Of a DNA stretch of 64,000 bases, positions 25,814 to 36,929 are shown piece after piece. The position numbers and the translations under genes are program-made. Position 1 is the stretch's first letter; every line of letters begins with the position of its first letter. Origin of the DNA: Chrysaora quinquecirrha (taxonomy: Eukaryota > Cnidaria > Scyphozoa > Semaeostomeae > Pelagiidae); NCBI GenBank assembly GCA_014526335.1, contig JACTAT010000032.1, positions 10,174,152 to 10,238,151 on the forward strand, given 5' to 3'. The notes beneath the pieces are model-generated. The model made no database searches, was not told where the DNA came from, and was given only the letters and a program-made list of their open reading frames with translations.

Positions 25814-26215
25814 CTGAAATAGCAGTGAACAAAATCACTCACAATATGGAAAATGCCAAAGCTCCATTTTGTATTACAGTTAGGCCCTGGTCCATCGATT
25901 AAACATTATTTGTCAAACATTTGAAGTTTGCTTCTCAAACAAAATGTCTTACCTTTGGCCACGTTATAACAATGCTTCTCAAACAAATTTGGCTTGGATC
26001 AAGAAAAAGTTTTCAAGTTTTTCAATAAACATCACACAACTAATTTTGCCTAATTATGCTTAACTATGCTTGTCAAGCAATGTTTTGTGACGTGGCCAAA
26101 CGTTCAATGCTTTAGAGTGGTGAATTTCAAGATAGTTAAATAACTCACACTGTGCTTGAAATTACTAAAAAAAATCACAAAAACAAGGAAAAATACAAGC
26201 AACACTAATGCTTAC

Positions 26216-26562
26216 CTTCAGTTGGCTCTGAAATAATATTTGTGGGCAGAATGATCCATTTCCTTTCCGACAATACAAAGTGCTTCATCACAATTCCTGT
26301 CATCAAAGGTTGTTCGTATAAATTGTATGGAACAGTCAAATAACATGCTTTCAAAAGTGTAGTGCCCTCTGGTGCAATGGAGATCACATTACTCAAGCAC
26401 GATTCGCCAAACTTTAAGTCCATTTTCTTTTCAACAACTGGCATTCCGGACAGTTCAATGTTTACATGTTCACTGAGCGCTTCATTTGGTACATCTAGCG
26501 TCGAACCAGTATATTCATGTACAAACACGTCTGTAGTTATTTTCACTGGGATCTTTTGATGG
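26216..26562 (-). CDS. LRR-ZU5 (PIDD-like) gene, ZU5-domain exon
   Basis: The acceptor is gtttattttcag and the donor GAAG|gtaagc; the exon is open throughout. Motifs fit a ZU5 domain: GSTLDVPNEALSEHVNIELSG, then LSNVISIAPEGTTLLKACYL followed by TVPYNL, and HFVLSERKWIILP. ZU5 domains occur in ankyrins, UNC5 receptors, ZO-1 and PIDD. After a large LRR exon on the same strand this points to a PIDD-like order (LRR, ZU5, ZU5/UPA, death domain). The start phase (2) does not match the end phase (1) of the LRR exon at 27529, so at least one small exon must lie between them, or the splice call is off. Confidence 0.68.
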
Positions 26563-26930
26563 CTGAAAATAAACTACCTAAAATCAGGCACACTGTATAG
26601 ACACTTTCTCAATTAAGGCGGTATGAGGTAATTTTACCTGTAGTACAATGTTATTTCACTTTTTCAAACACAGTCCAAAACAATATGCTCCGACTGAACA
26701 TGTCCTCAACCTTTGTTAAGACATATAAACACATCATTTTTGAACAGTGTTGCATAGAAGACAATCACAATAAAACCTCTGGTTTGAATTCCTGTAATCT
26801 TGCATTTATAGTTAAGGTTCGAAAATCTTGCAAGATCGATATGTCACACGAAAATTGGTGTTTTCAGATGATTAACAGATTATTTCTGGTGATTTTAAGG
26901 GAAAGTTTGGTTATTCATAAAGCGCAGCGA

Positions 26931-27023
26931 GGATGATTTTGGATGTATTCCAAATAATGAACTGAAAGAAGTGAACTCAGAGTTTGAAGAACCTTCATTG
27001 GATTTGAATTGCCTATCGTAAAT
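26931..27023 (+). CDS. Possible short terminal exon on the plus strand
   Basis: Reads DDFGCIPNNELKEVNSEF, then EEPSLDLNCLS and a TAA stop, with coding-like composition. There is a weak acceptor-like gag before it. It lies opposite to an intron of the LRR-ZU5 gene. I recognise no family and it may be chance. Confidence 0.22.
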
Positions 27024-27348
27024 GAAACGTTGGTTTGAGCAAGACCTCGCAGTTAATATTACTGGTATTTCACACGCTGTGTTGTTGATGCAGAATGTCT
27101 AGTATTCTAAATTTTGAGAATATGGTGATGGCATAATAATTTTTGTTTATTAGTTATCGTTTGTACTGTTGTGGTCAGCTTACCTTTCTTTCACTTGTCT
27201 TCTCGAACTAATATCTAAGTAAAAGAAGAAAATAGAATCACGGTACCATATTTATTAGTAAATAGTGTGTGAAAGTGAGAAGTGAAGGTCAAATGGTATG
27301 AAAACGCCAGCCACTATGATCTCAGATATCAGAAGTAGATGATCTGAT

Positions 27349-27425
27349 ACCTCGGCCTTCGTTGTGACGCCACTGTAACTGGGCTCGAACCCTGACCTTA
27401 CCAAGCTCCTGACACCATGAACTAG
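27349..27425 (-). repeat. Possible tRNA-derived SINE
   Basis: On the minus strand, an A-box-like TAGTTCATGG lies 33 nt before a B-box GGTTCGAGCCC. The spacing is short for a tRNA and no cloverleaf forms, so a tRNA-derived SINE head is the better reading. It lies in an intron of the LRR-ZU5 gene. Confidence 0.35.
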
Positions 27426-27528
27426 GCACACAACGTCAGTTGCCAACAATAATTATCACATGTGTGATCTGTACTACAGAAAACAAAATAAGGAAAAACA
27501 AAAAATACGCAAAAACAGAAATTCTTAC

Positions 27529-30090
27529 CACTTTTCCTGACTTTTTCCGGAGCTGCTTCCGTCTCTGAATGTTTTCGGGCCAGGCATGTTTCCTTCGAAA
27601 TTCCATAAGGTCGTTTTATAAGTGGATTACCTTCGATGCTGACATGTACCTCAGTAAGCGAAAATCTAGCTCTAATTATATCAGGTAGCCATTCTAATTT
27701 ATTGTAATTTAGGTTCAGTATTTGCATTTGCGAGGAATTGCTTAGAAAGTCCCATGGTAATTTCGTTAGCTTATTCCAACTTAAATCAAGAATATTCAGT
27801 GTAGAAAAGCCTGCTCCAAATCGTTTCGGTAGGTTTTTTAATTCATTGTGCTGAAGGTGTAATCTTTTGAGCTCCGGAAAACGATTTACAAATTCATTTG
27901 GTAGATTACTTATTTCATTTTCACTCAGATCAAGTTCCGTAAGTTTTTTCATTTTCTTTCCAAACCCTGAACGCAGAAACTTTATTTCATTACAATGCAA
28001 ATCTAATGTCTGCAACTCATGAAAAAAACTTTTAAATTCTGGTAGAATTTCACTAAGCCTATTTCTGCTTAAATTTAGGTCTTCCAACTTTTGAAAAGAT
28101 TGCCCGAATCCTCTAGGCAATGATTTCAATTCATTCCCATGCAGATACAATATTTGCAAGTCAGGAAACCACTTTGAAAAATCACTTGGCAATGTACTGA
28201 AACGATTGCCACTTAGATTTAGCTCAATCAGATTTTTTAAGCCAATGCCAAATTTTTCAGGCAGCAGCTTAAATTCGTTGTCGTTCAGATGCAATACGCG
28301 CAAATGTGGAAGCTGCAAGTCGGGTGGTAGTTGATGAAGTTTATTACCTCCCAAATCTAATTCTGTGAGTTCCCTCCAATAGCTTCCAAAATCTTCAGGT
28401 AGCGAATTTATATCATTACCATTGAGATACAATATTTCCAAATCTCCGCACGATTTTAGAAAGTCTTGCGGGAGGGCTTTTAGTTCATTCGCACTTAGAT
28501 TTAGCGACTTCAGCTTTTTCAAACCTGATCCAAACCCCAATGGCAACAACTTTAGATCATTGTGATCAAGATGCAATCGTTCCAACGCTTGTAAACAATT
28601 TACAAATTGACTCGATAGTTCTCGTAGATTATTTCTACTTAAATTCAACTCTTTTAACTGATCTAGACTTGATCCAAATCCCTCAGGTAGTGTCCTCATT
28701 TCATTATAACTCAGATCCAGAATTTCCAGTTCGGGAAACCAATAAGCAAATTCATGTGGTAATTTGTTTAATCTGTTTCGACTTAAAGTTAGCTCTTTCA
28801 ATTTGACCGTAAATACTCCAAATCCATCTGGAAGCATCTTTAATTCATTGTCATTCAGATACAGTCTTTCCAACTCTGGAAACCATTCTGAAATATCACT
28901 TGGCAATGCACTAAGACTATTCTCACTTAAATTAATCTTTTTCACCTTTTTAAAACAGTACCCATATCCTTCAGGCAGAGAATTTATTTCGTTTTTATGA
29001 AGCTCCAACGTTTGCAAATCAGGAAACCATTTGAAAAAGTCACAGGGTAATTTATCAAGTTTATTTCCATTTAAATTTAGCTCCTCGAGTCTTGCACATG
29101 TTGTACCAAATCCTTCAGGCAGGGATATTAATCTATTGCCATTCAAATGCAATCTTTGCAACTCGGAAAACTTTGTTGAAAAGTCATTTGGCAGTTCACT
29201 TAATTCATTTCTACTCAGATCTAGCTCATTTAATCTGTCTAAGCATGCCCCAAAGTCGTCAGGCAGCGATTTCAACTCATTTTCATGCAGGTACAATTTT
29301 TTCAATTCCAAAAACCACTTTCCAAAGTCATGACCTAGCTTGGTAAGATTATTTTGACTTAAATCTAGCTCAGTCAGGTTTATTAAAGATTTTCCAAATC
29401 CTTCATTCAATGACTTCAAATCATTTTTAGCTAGATGCAATACTCGCAACTCTGGAAAGCAATTGTAGAAGTCCTGTGGTAACTCAACAAGTTTATTTAA
29501 GCTCAAATTCAGTTCATTCAGTTCCTTGAGAAACGTTCCGAATCCATCTGGAAGAGACTTCAATTCATTGTCATTAAGATATAATTTTTGCAACGCTGGA
29601 AACCCCTCGGAAAAGTCACTTGGTAATTCACAAAGAAAATTGTTACCTAAATTTAGCTCTTTCAGTTTATTTAAGCTTGTTCCAGATCCCACAGGCAGCG
29701 ACTCTAATCTATTGCAATATAGATGCAATCTTTCTAGATTTGGAAACCATCTCTGAAAATCAGGTGGCAATACTTTTATTCCATTGTAAGAAAGATCAAG
29801 GTCTTTCAGATTCTTCAGACAAACTCCAAAATTTAATGGTAACTCTGTCAGACCATTTGAGGCTAAATTTAGCTCCTTGATATGTGTTGAGGACGAAAGG
29901 AATCCTTCAGGAATGCTTTTAATAAAATTCTTTGAGAGGTCTAAAGCCAGTGCGTAATAGGTTGTGAAGTTTGGTGTCAGTTGCTTTGGTTTGATCTCTA
30001 ATTCACTGAAGTCTAATTTTCGCAACGGTTTGTCCAAATAGCCACGTGAAGCCAGTTCAAATAGATGACTTTTTTCTTTTGGCGAAAATA
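27529..30090 (-). CDS. LRR-ZU5 (PIDD-like) gene, giant leucine-rich-repeat exon
   Basis: One 2562-bp exon, open throughout, with an acceptor at its upstream edge (tttttttcag) and donor AGTG|gtaaga at its end. It has no ATG near the start, so it is internal. It encodes about 31 tandem LRRs of 24 residues each, consensus LxxLxLxxNxLxxLPxxF. Repeats alternate between two subtypes: one ending in F-P-E or F-P-D before the next Leu, the next carrying GFG or DFG after LP. The array is therefore a 48-residue (144-bp) double repeat. PIDD1 of vertebrates has about seven LRRs, so this is much longer. LRRs make a solenoid for protein binding. The exon starts SPKEKSHLFELASRGYLDK before the LRRs. The next exons contain ZU5 motifs. 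A gypsy element lies in the intron just upstream, starting 26 bp from the acceptor. Confidence 0.82.
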
Positions 30091-30116
30091 CTGAAAAAAA
30101 TTGACAGAGTTCTAAA

Positions 30117-30328
30117 TGTGAGTATGTGGGGTCTGGGGCGGGACAGAGGGCGTGTGTTTTTGAGGTTGAGTCTGGAGTTGAGGTGAAAAGGAAAGGACGA
30201 AAATTTAGATAGAGAAATGTGTTGTTTTAGAGTTTAGTTGGAGATCGATAAAGGAACAAAACGAAAGAATTGCTGCTATGTTTATCTTTGTTTAATATCA
30301 TATTCTACCCTTGCTGCGCTTCGTTACA
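30117..30328 (+). repeat. 5' LTR of the gypsy element
   Basis: Starts TGTGAGTATG and ends CTTCGTTACA. It pairs with 35217-35428 at equal length, with about 10 substitutions and no indels. Confidence 0.93.
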
Positions 30329-30333
30329 AATTT

Positions 30334-30357
30334 TGGAGGTCCTACCGAGATCGAACC
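30334..30357 (+). other. Primer-binding site, tRNA-Gln-like
   Basis: TGGAGGTCCTACCGAGAT starts 5 nt after the 5' LTR. Its complement ends in ...GGTAGGACCT-CCA, which fits the 3' end of eukaryotic glutamine tRNAs (ending GGGACCT-CCA or similar) with one change. The tRNA identity is inferred from recalled tRNA sequences. Confidence 0.65.
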
Positions 30358-30419
30358 GGGAATTTGTGTCTGGATTTGGCCTATATACTGTGAATTATGT
30401 AGACTAAATACTACAAGAC

Positions 30420-31463
30420 TTGTTGTTGGATTTTCTTAAATTTCTGTATATATATTTGAAAGACACTATGGCACAAAAAGAGGGAGCTGAAGTAGCCGAG
30501 GCTCAGACGGATCGTGTGACTTACAGTTTGTTTCGTCGCCCAGAAAAGAATAAAATCGGTGAAGATTTTGACCTCTTCGTGAAGAAGACATGTCTATATT
30601 TTGAGGCCGTGGAGTTGGACAACCCCAAAAAACGCACGTTGGCGTTGTTATTTAACTTAAGCGAGGATGCTTTTCGTCTTGCCGAAACTGTTGATTATCA
30701 AGAAGGAGGAAATGCGTGGGATCAATAGGTTACAAACTTGAAATGTTTATTTCAAAGAAATCTTACCCAGACAGAAAAGAGATATAATTTTCACAAAAGA
30801 GTGCAAGAACCTGGTGAATCTGTCAACTCTTATGCTGTAGATCTGCGTGAAATAGGAGCAAAGTGTGGATTTAAAGGGGATGAATATGTGAGCAGGTTAT
30901 TGGATCAATTTATCCTGGGATTAAAAGACCATTCTACTCAGAGCAAGTTGCTACAAGGACCCCCAAAAAGTATTGAAGAGGCACTGCTAATTGCACGACG
31001 GGTTGAAGCTGCAAATGCAACGATGCAAACTTTGAAAATGAAGTTACAACGAATTTACAATGTGCAAGTAGAGCGCAAGTTGGGGCTGTATCAGCAAAGG
31101 TAGGTTATTCGTGTAATGGTTTTGGCCATGTATCTAGACAGTGCCCTACATTAAGCAGTTATAGACAGTCCACTCAGAGAAACAGCAATGTTTGTTTTAA
31201 GTGACAAAGACAAGGGCATTTGGCACGCAATTATACATCATTTCAGCAACATTCAAATCAAAATTTGACAGCCTCCGTAAATCAGAATAATGCAGGAAGA
31301 AATTTCCCGAGTAGAAATAATCAAGGAAGACCAATTGTTTGTTACCGTTGTGGTCAAGATGGTCACATTGCTCGCAATTGTGAAACTCAGATGAACCCAG
31401 TGGAGACCCCAAGAAATGCAGCGGAAAAGCAAAACGACTCTACTCAAAAAAAGACTCAAAAGT
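30420..31463 (+). pseudogene. Gypsy gag with CCHC zinc knuckle, broken
   Basis: The likely start is the ATG at 30468 (MAQKEGAEVAEAQ). A capsid-like region follows (EDFDLFVKKTCLYFEA; LKDHSTQSKLLQGPPKSIEEA), interrupted by TAG near 30726 and again near 31101. A downstream frame holds a full CCHC knuckle, CYRCGQDGHIARNC (about 31341-31382), and an older degraded one (CNGFGHVSRQCP) lies before it. Gag packages element RNA; here it is not translatable in one piece. Confidence 0.85.
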
Positions 31464-31499
31464 AAGATTATCCACAGTTTGTCCTGCAAATAAGAGAAA

Positions 31500-34400
31500 A
31501 TCAATACTAATTGAAGCCTGTATAAATGGTAATCTACGGCTTTGTGTTATTGACACTGGAGCGTCCATCTCTTTAATTAGTAAAGATGAATGGGTGAAAA
31601 TCAGGACAGAAGATTCCTTGTTACCCTCAGATATTGTAGCAGAGGCTGCAAACAATTCTCCTATAGGCATTTTGGGTAAAGCCTCATTATCGGTGGAATT
31701 GAGTGGAATTGAAAAAGGGAATCATGGCTTCTATGTTGCTAATGAGATGATATCAGAGATTATTTTGGGCCTAGATTGGTTATTAACTATGAAGGCTGTT
31801 GTTGATATCTCACAAATGTGTTTGACTTTTCCTGATTTTTCTCAGCAACCATTGTTTGTTTCTGATACATCTGTTTCGGATCTCTCTGCAGTTACTCTGT
31901 GTGAGGATGTCGAAATTCCTGCAAATCATGAAGTGATACAATGGGCTCACATATCAAACCCAGTTGTATCAGAGAGTTTTTGGAGCCAAACCTGAAACTA
32001 GCTGAAAAAGGAGTACATGTAGCTAGAGTTATTGTTCATCCAAGAAAACAAGAAGTTCCTATTCAGATCATAAACCCAGGTGAAATTATATCGTGGGACT
32101 AATATAGGCAGTCTGCAAGGGATTCAAGATGAAACGTTTGACCCAATTTTAGAAGATAATGAGATAAACACACCAGATAGACAAGTCGATTTTGAGTTGG
32201 GAAATTTAAAGTCTAAAGAAAAAGAGAAATTTGAAAGGGAATATCAAATTGTTTTTGCTAAAAATCAAAGGATTTTGGAGCAACTAACATTGTTGAACAT
32301 GTAATTGAAACAAAAGATGCTGAACCAATTAAACAGCTACCTCGTCGGCTCCCTAATACTCTTAGGCCTGTAGTGGATGAACAAGTAGAAGATATGTTGA
32401 AAAATGATGTTATCAGGCCTAGTAAATCACTTTGGGAAAGTCCCATTGTGTTAGTACGTAAAAAAGATGGCACATGGCGTTTTTGCATTGATTTCAGGAA
32501 GCTTAATGACGTCATTATAAAGGATGCTTACCAATTACCGCAGGTCAATGATTTGATTGACACTCTGTCAGGGCAGAAATACTTCACCACACTGGATCTA
32601 GCCTCAGGTTATTGGCAGGTTAAAATGGACGAGGCAAGCAAAGAAAAAACTGCTTTCGTAATTCCAACGCATGCCCTTTGGGTTGACAGATGCTGTCCCT
32701 ACCTTCCAGAGGCTTATGGCAAGAGTTCTTGATGGTTTACTGCCTACTAAATGCTTAGTGTACCTTGATGATGTCCTTGTACTTGGCCGTAGTCTTGAAG
32801 AACATTTACATAATCTGAGAGAAGTTCCTGAGGCCATAAAAACTGCAGGTTTAAGACCGAAGTTGTCAAAATGTCAGTTTGGATTGTCAAGTGTAAACTT
32901 TCTTGGTGTTACACTTTCCGATAAGGGTTTGTCTCCTAAGCCTGAAAAAGTAGCTGCTATTAAAGACTACCCAGCACCAAGAGATGTTACAGAATTGAGA
33001 AGATTTATGGGTATGTTATCCTACTATCGTCGCTTTATTTCAGGATTTAGTGACATTTCAAACCCACTTAACAAATTATTGGAAAAAGGGGTAACATTCG
33101 AATGGAATAGCAACTGTGAAAAGGCATTCGAAACATTGAAGCAGCAGTTGACATCTTGTCCAGTATTAGGATTTCCAAACCTAAATGGTAGCTTTTTGTT
33201 ATACACTGATGCAAATGATGTAGGCGTTGGCGCTATCTTAGCACAAAAGGATAGAGCAGGTGAAGAACATGTGATCTCCTATGCTTCAAAGGCTTTGCCC
33301 GGTTCTGAGAAAAATGAGACAACTACAAAGAAAGAATGTTTTGCTGTTGTTTGGGCTTTGGAGTATTTCTATGCTTATGTCTATGGGCGACATGTTACAA
33401 TTTTTACTGATCATAAAGCATTGCAATGGCTGAGATAGAGCAAACATCCTAATGGTAAACTCGCGCGTTGGGTACTGAAGCTTGAGCAGTACGGTTATAC
33501 TGTAGTGCATAAGCCAGGTATTATGATGAGTCATGTTGATGCATTGTCGAGGGTTCGAGTTCAAACCATTCAGATAACTGATATAAGCGAAACAGAGATT
33601 GCACAAGAACAAGAAGAAGATGAAGATATTCGAAAAAAGTTATTGAGTGGGTTCAAGCCAGTCGTCGCCCAGAAAAACCACCCACGAATGGATCAGCAAC
33701 TTTAAAAAATCTTTATAAGATCTTTTACTTGCTTGTTATTCAAAATAGAGTCTTGTATAGGCAGTGGAAAGATACTAACACTGACATTCACTATCAAGCT
33801 GTTCTACCGGCGACACTACAAGGAAGAGCTTTACATCAAGCACATAAGATGGTAGGTCATATGGGAACTAATAAAACATTTTCGTTCATACAGAAGCATT
33901 ATTATTGGCCAGGATTTTACAGAGAAGTTGAACAATATTGTCGAAACTGTGTTGATTGTGAAAAGAATGAATTAGTAACAAGACCTCGTTGGCCAATGAA
34001 TCAAATATCGGTGATACCCATCCCATTCTATATGATTGGTGTTGATGTGATTGGTCCTTTGAAAAGAACAAAGCATGGAAATGTCTACACCTTGTCAATC
34101 ATTGACTACTACACAAAGTATGCTGAGGCAATTGCCTTGCCAGATCAAACAGCAGAGACAGTTTCTAAAGCGCTTGAAGGTGTTATTGCCAGACATGGAG
34201 TGCCAACAGTAACGATTGCAGATCGAGGATCAAACTTTAAATCCCACTTGGTAGACAAACTGTGTAAAATGTTTTGCATCGAGCATCGCAGAACAACAGC
34301 ATATCATTCTCAGACTGACGGGCTTTGTGAACGCTTTAATAAAACTATTAAATCGCTTCTTCGAATGACAGTAAATAAGGAACAAGATAATTGGGACGAA

Positions 34401-34560
34401 CAGTTGCCATCAGCCTTACGCGCGTATCGAATTAGTAAACAAGAAACAACTGGCATTTCGCCATTTTAACTACTTTATGGGCGTGAACCAAGACTTGTAT
34501 TCGGATTGGAGGGGGAGGAAAGAGAAGTCGTGAAGAAGAATAGGTGGACCAGCTCAGTAA
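31500..34560 (+). pseudogene. Gypsy pol (protease, RT, RNase H, integrase), broken
   Basis: Protease DTGASISLI near 31553-31579. RT blocks: RKKDGTWRFCIDFRKLND near 32460-32510 and YLDDVLVLG (YxDD) near 32761-32790. RNase H: LYTDANDVGVGAIL near 33200 and TDHKALQWL near 33410. Integrase: zinc-binding HX..H..CRNCVDCEK near 33840-33965, then the catalytic Asp blocks IGVDVIGPL and IADRGSNF. Frames change near 32010-32300, 32680 and 33720, and stops occur at 33436 and 34467. Block order identifies Ty3/gypsy. Confidence 0.88.
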
Positions 34561-35204
34561 CTTGCAGAACTAAAATAGAGGCATGAAACTTAAAATCGCT
34601 TGTTTCACCACGGATAGAAAGAGCACAAGACAAACAAAAGAGAAATTACGACGATAAATTTCGAGTGCAAGAGTGTTACGTTTGCTGTAGGGGACATTGT
34701 ACTTTTCAAGAATTTCAGAGCTTCTGGACTTTCAGTAAAATATCATGGACCGTATCGTGTAACAAAGGTTCTGGATGAGACAAAACTATGAAATAGAGTC
34801 AGTTGAGAATGGTAAAAAGAAAGTCGTGCATTTTAAGAACTTGAAACCGTTCAGTTTGAACCACTTTGTTGATAGTCAGTGTCAATTGGAAGAAGATATA
34901 GAATCTGAAGAGTCTGAAAGTGAAGGAAAAATTGATTAACAGGAGATGTCCTGATCATACAGTTAATAACATGAACCAGGATAGACCTTATAATTTGCGT
35001 CGAGAAAGACGACTGCCGGAGCGATATGGAGTTCCTGTATATGACTTTTGAATGAACTTGTATATAGTATAGACTATACTTCGTTTTGTTGAGCAAATGG
35101 ACTTAAAAAAAAAGAAAAATCGACCAGATGGACTCTTAAAAAAAAGAGCATTGAATAATTGTAGAGTATTATTGTGTTGTTTTATGTTTAGATTAGTTTA
35201 TTTC

Positions 35205-35216
35205 AGGAGAGGAGAG
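35205..35216 (+). other. Gypsy polypurine tract
   Basis: AGGAGAGGAGAG lies directly before the 3' LTR start (TGTG at 35217), as expected for the plus-strand primer of an LTR element. Confidence 0.8.
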
Positions 35217-35428
35217 TGTGAGTATGTGGGGTCTGGGACGAAACAGAGGGCGTGTGTTTTTGAGGTTGAGTCTGGAGTTGAGGTGAAAAGGAAAGGACGA
35301 AAATTTAGATAGAGAAATGTGTTTTTTTAGAGTTTAGTTGGAGATCGATAAAGTAATAAAACGGAAGAATTGCTGTTTTGTTTATCTTTGCTTAATATCA
35401 TATTCTACCCTTGCTGCGCTTCGTTACA
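35217..35428 (+). repeat. 3' LTR of the gypsy element
   Basis: Same length and ends as the 5' LTR. Differences include ggacag/aaacag and aaggaac/aagtaat. Confidence 0.93.
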
Positions 35429-36900
35429 AAAAACATCCTCGTGACAATTTTAGAATGCGGGTCACATAAAGCTTGCACAGGTTGTAAACTATATTGTGTT
35501 TTAGCAGATATGCCTCCTGTTCATAAAAAATGATATAAGTTTGTGCTGATACATTTTAGAAACCCAAAAAAGGTGATATACAGTCAAATCTTTTTAACGC
35601 CAGCTCATGTAGATCAAACTTTCACTTAGACATAATTCTTGGGTCACTAAAAATTCCCTATCAAACCCGTATTTCCTTTGCCTAGAAAACCGTGCTGTAA
35701 TTTTCTAAATCAGCAACTTTTGTCCGTCTTTCTGGGGAAGAAACGTTTTTGATAAAAACTTCTGCGAAATGATAAAAAGTGCTTCATTTCATTAAACTTT
35801 GCGTTTTTTGTGATTTAAGCAGTTATCTGCACAAAGAGATTTAAAAATCCAGAAGTAAAACCTTTTCAATGGTATGACTTCATCCACGAAAAAAGACAAT
35901 TCCGTAGGACTGTATCTATCTCAATCAATCAATTCACTTAAATTACATTTCTAGCATTCTAGAATACTCCTAAAATTTGGTTTATGCAGGAGAACAGCAA
36001 GCAATCCCCTCGGAAATCTTTTGCATTGATCTAACTTGCAACACAGATAGGTCACATGCTCTTGGCGCAGGGCCAAACTGTACCAGCGCTAAACTACCCA
36101 GTTATTTCCCCCTGTAAACTGTGCTTCAAAGCATGCAGTCCTCAGCACTAGAAGAAGCAGCACTATATAACTAATTTTTTTCAAAAATCTCTGAAATGAA
36201 AGAAAACAGCGCTGCCAACTTATTTTGCATCTTTATGGAAAATCCAAAAATTTGATGGAAATTATTTTTACAATTATTATGTTTACAACTGCTGTTCTAG
36301 TTGCAATTATATGTGAATAAATAAAATAAAACAAAAATTTAGGGTAATGATAATATTGACTTAAAATAAATCCATATAAGTAAAACTTTTTGTAATTATC
36401 TTCACGACCCCCGAGAGGAATCGAATTGACTGAATTTATTTCTTAGATAACAATTACGTTGACAGCTTTAGTTCCTGTGTCGTATAGCCTAAAAACCTAA
36501 AATCCATATTATTGGAGAGGGAAATCATCTATTCTTGGGTTTTCAATAGCCATCTACTCTGACAAATTATAATTCTTGACAGTGCTTTGCTGTTCTGTGC
36601 TCTTCTTGATATGTGCGAAATAAATTTAGGATACAAACTATGTATATTGTGAAGAAAAAGAAACGGAAGACAAGATGATGATGATCATAATAAAATTAAT
36701 AATAATGGTAATCATAATAATAATAACAATAATCATCATAATAATAACAATTATAATAAACACTAATAATAGCAAGTGAATAAAACAAATGAAGAGATGA
36801 AAGAAATGGATGTGTAAGTGAGCTAAATGTGAAAAACAGGTGATGGCACGAAAGCAGTGAGAGGAGTGTGGAGGAGAGAGAAAGCATAAGAGCGTGGGGT
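35429..36900. other. Intergenic stretch, no gene seen
   Basis: AT-rich, no convincing exon. An imperfect (ATA/ATC)n simple repeat occupies about 36664-36775. Confidence 0.5.
36664..36775. repeat. Imperfect ATA/ATC trinucleotide repeat
   Basis: Runs of ataata, atcatc and aataat over about 110 bp. Confidence 0.8.
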
Positions 36901-36929
36901 GACAGTTAGCGGTCAGTAAAGCGGTTCAT

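Larger units (their letters stand above)
30117..35428 (+). mobile_element. Ty3/gypsy LTR retrotransposon, decayed full-length
   Basis: Two 212-bp LTRs (TGTG...TACA) bound about 4.9 kb of gag-pol in the order gag, CCHC finger, protease, RT, RNase H, integrase, which is the Ty3/gypsy order. There are a primer-binding site and a polypurine tract. The LTRs differ at about 10 of 212 sites (near 5%), so the insertion is not recent. The coding region has several stops and frame changes and is inactive. No matching 4-6 bp target duplication is visible (ctaaa versus aaaaa). It sits in the intron upstream of the LRR exon. Confidence 0.93.

Noticed and set aside
24255..25838. Repeated minus-strand frames MIYSKGIPTF... 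and the 358-residue frame through the N run
   Set aside because: Period-160 array read as protein; the long frame crosses the gap. Only the part at 25608-25813 is kept as an exon.
27349..27425. A functional tRNA gene
   Set aside because: Box spacing is too short and no cloverleaf or anticodon arm forms; it is kept only as a possible SINE.
28540..29880. Plus-strand frames opposite the LRR exon
   Set aside because: They repeat with the LRR period and are shadows of the minus-strand coding repeats.
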